From: Spirochaetia bacterium
Lineage (GTDB): Bacteria > Spirochaetota > Spirochaetia > Sphaerochaetales > Sphaerochaetaceae
DNA length: 13,684 nt
Reading direction: 5' to 3'
Assembly (NCBI GenBank): GCA_009929055.1
Contig: SABI01000040.1
Coordinates: forward strand, 1 to 13,684
In this document: piece after piece, positions 13,284 through 13,684 of the stretch
How positions within the stretch are numbered: the first letter of the stretch is position 1
Layout of the letters: each line of letters opens with the position of its first letter
The notes under the pieces: generated by a model
The model's input: only the letters and a program-made list of their open reading frames with translations
Told to the model about the DNA's origin: nothing
The model's database searches: none
Made by a program: the position numbers and the translations under genes

Positions 13284-13311
13284 ATTATACATCAAAAATC
13301 GAATATTTCAA
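13284..13311 (-). promoter_or_regulatory. Sigma70 promoter of the omega-amidase gene
   Basis: On the minus strand TTGAAA (13311-13306) and a perfect TATAAT (13289-13284) are separated by 16 bases. The -10 box ends 19 bases before the ATG at 13264, so transcription should start about 13 bases before the ATG, practically at the SD. Confidence 0.7.
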
Positions 13312-13358
13312 AAAAAATATATCTTTGTAAGTTGTAGTTATATAATTATTTATTTTAT

Positions 13359-13389
13359 TTGACTTATGTCGTAACTAACATCAGATACT
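13359..13389 (+). promoter_or_regulatory. Weak candidate promoter of the lipoprotein gene
   Basis: TTGACT (13359-13364) and GATACT (13384-13389) are 19 bases apart, longer than optimal. An isolated TATAAT at 13341-13346 lies in the same AT-rich gap but has no partner -35, so the true promoter is undecided. Confidence 0.3.
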
Positions 13390-13433
13390 AGTTGATTTAT
13401 CTGTAGCATCGAGATATCAAAAAAGGAAATAGT

Positions 13434-13684
13434 ATGAAAAAATTAATTCTGCTATGCCTTATTCTTACTTTGCTGATCACCACCATGACATCCTGTCTCA
13501 TTAACGGAACTACAGAACCTGTAGTTATCACCCACAATCCAAAAAACCTCTTGTACCTTGAAGAAAGTGACAACACTTTTGATAGAAGAGAGGTGTATAT
13601 GAGTTTCACTATGCCACAAGACTTTGTCGCAACCAGTTATACCCTTCAATTTAGTGATTCAAACTCTCCATATAACTTTGTAAC
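13434..13684 (+). CDS. Lipoprotein, N-terminal part (cut by the window edge)
   Basis: The frame stays open from the ATG at 13434 to the edge, giving 83 residues. The N-terminus is a lipoprotein signal peptide: MKK, a hydrophobic run (LILLCLILTLLITT), then the lipobox MTSC with the lipidated Cys at residue 21. The mature start is LINGTTEPVVITHNP, followed by LEESDNTFDRREVYMSFTMP, a polar, strand-rich region. SD AAAGGAAA lies just upstream. It should be anchored in the inner or outer membrane facing the periplasm or cell surface. The visible part does not identify a family, and the rest of the gene lies outside the window. Confidence 0.8.
   Translation, partial: MKKLILLCLILTLLITTMTSCLINGTTEPVVITHNPKNLLYLEESDNTFDRREVYMSFTMPQDFVATSYTLQFSDSNSPYNFV

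Noticed and set aside
13397..13649. Minus-strand frames of 65-70 codons opposite the lipoprotein
   Set aside because: They are shadows of the lipoprotein gene, which has an SD, a signal peptide and a lipobox on the plus strand.
1..13684. Search for mobile elements, CRISPR, tRNA/rRNA, toxin-antitoxin or defence systems
   Set aside because: I saw no transposase, integrase, regular repeat-spacer pattern, tRNA cloverleaf, or toxin/nuclease motif. The duplicated EamA and exported-protein genes are not flanked by repeats that I can see.

Overview
This AT-rich window (roughly 35-40 % GC by eye) is densely packed bacterial DNA. It holds sixteen complete protein-coding genes and one gene cut by the right edge, on both strands. 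I see no rRNA, tRNA, CRISPR array, insertion sequence or phage gene. Sec signal peptides, two predicted outer-membrane-type proteins and a lipoprotein indicate a diderm bacterium. The gene mix and sequence style (a long tandem-domain nucleoside diphosphate kinase and a pair of large exported proteins that faintly recall DUF1207) make a low-GC spirochaete my best guess. That lineage call is an inference and was not tested.

Layout. At 1-1981 a LacI-family repressor is followed by a short-chain dehydrogenase, with a perfect 19-bp palindrome between them. At 2135-3295 on the minus strand are a four-helix membrane protein of unknown function and a HAD phosphatase. At 3401-4156 is a divergently transcribed fumarylacetoacetate-hydrolase-family enzyme, whose promoter region is a palindrome that can serve both directions. 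At 4312-5232 is an EamA-type transporter with no visible Shine-Dalgarno (SD) site. At 5299-6492 is a double-domain nucleoside diphosphate kinase in which only the second domain keeps the catalytic residues. At 6561-7427 are two small cytoplasmic proteins, a GyrI-like ligand-binding domain without a DNA-binding part and a DsrE-like protein. At 7500-9694 are two tandem paralogous exported proteins, probably beta-barrels. At 9737-10339 (minus) is a cytoplasmic CBM9-like protein, divergent from a ThpR/LigT RNA 2',3'-cyclic phosphodiesterase and a second EamA transporter (10404-11877). At 11862-13264 (minus) are an unknown two-helix membrane protein and a YafV-like omega-amidase. From 13434 to the edge is the start of a lipoprotein.

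Most neighbours look like independent housekeeping or accessory metabolic units rather than one pathway. Likely operons are LacI-SDR (possibly), membrane protein-HAD, the exported-protein pair, and ThpR-EamA. Promoters, where visible, are sigma70-like with TTGACT-type -35 boxes or TGN-extended -10 boxes, and they lie unusually close to the start codons. The most unusual item is the pseudo-NDK/NDK fusion with insertions next to its nucleotide-binding region. I did not find a convincing defence, mobile or otherwise wholly new system.
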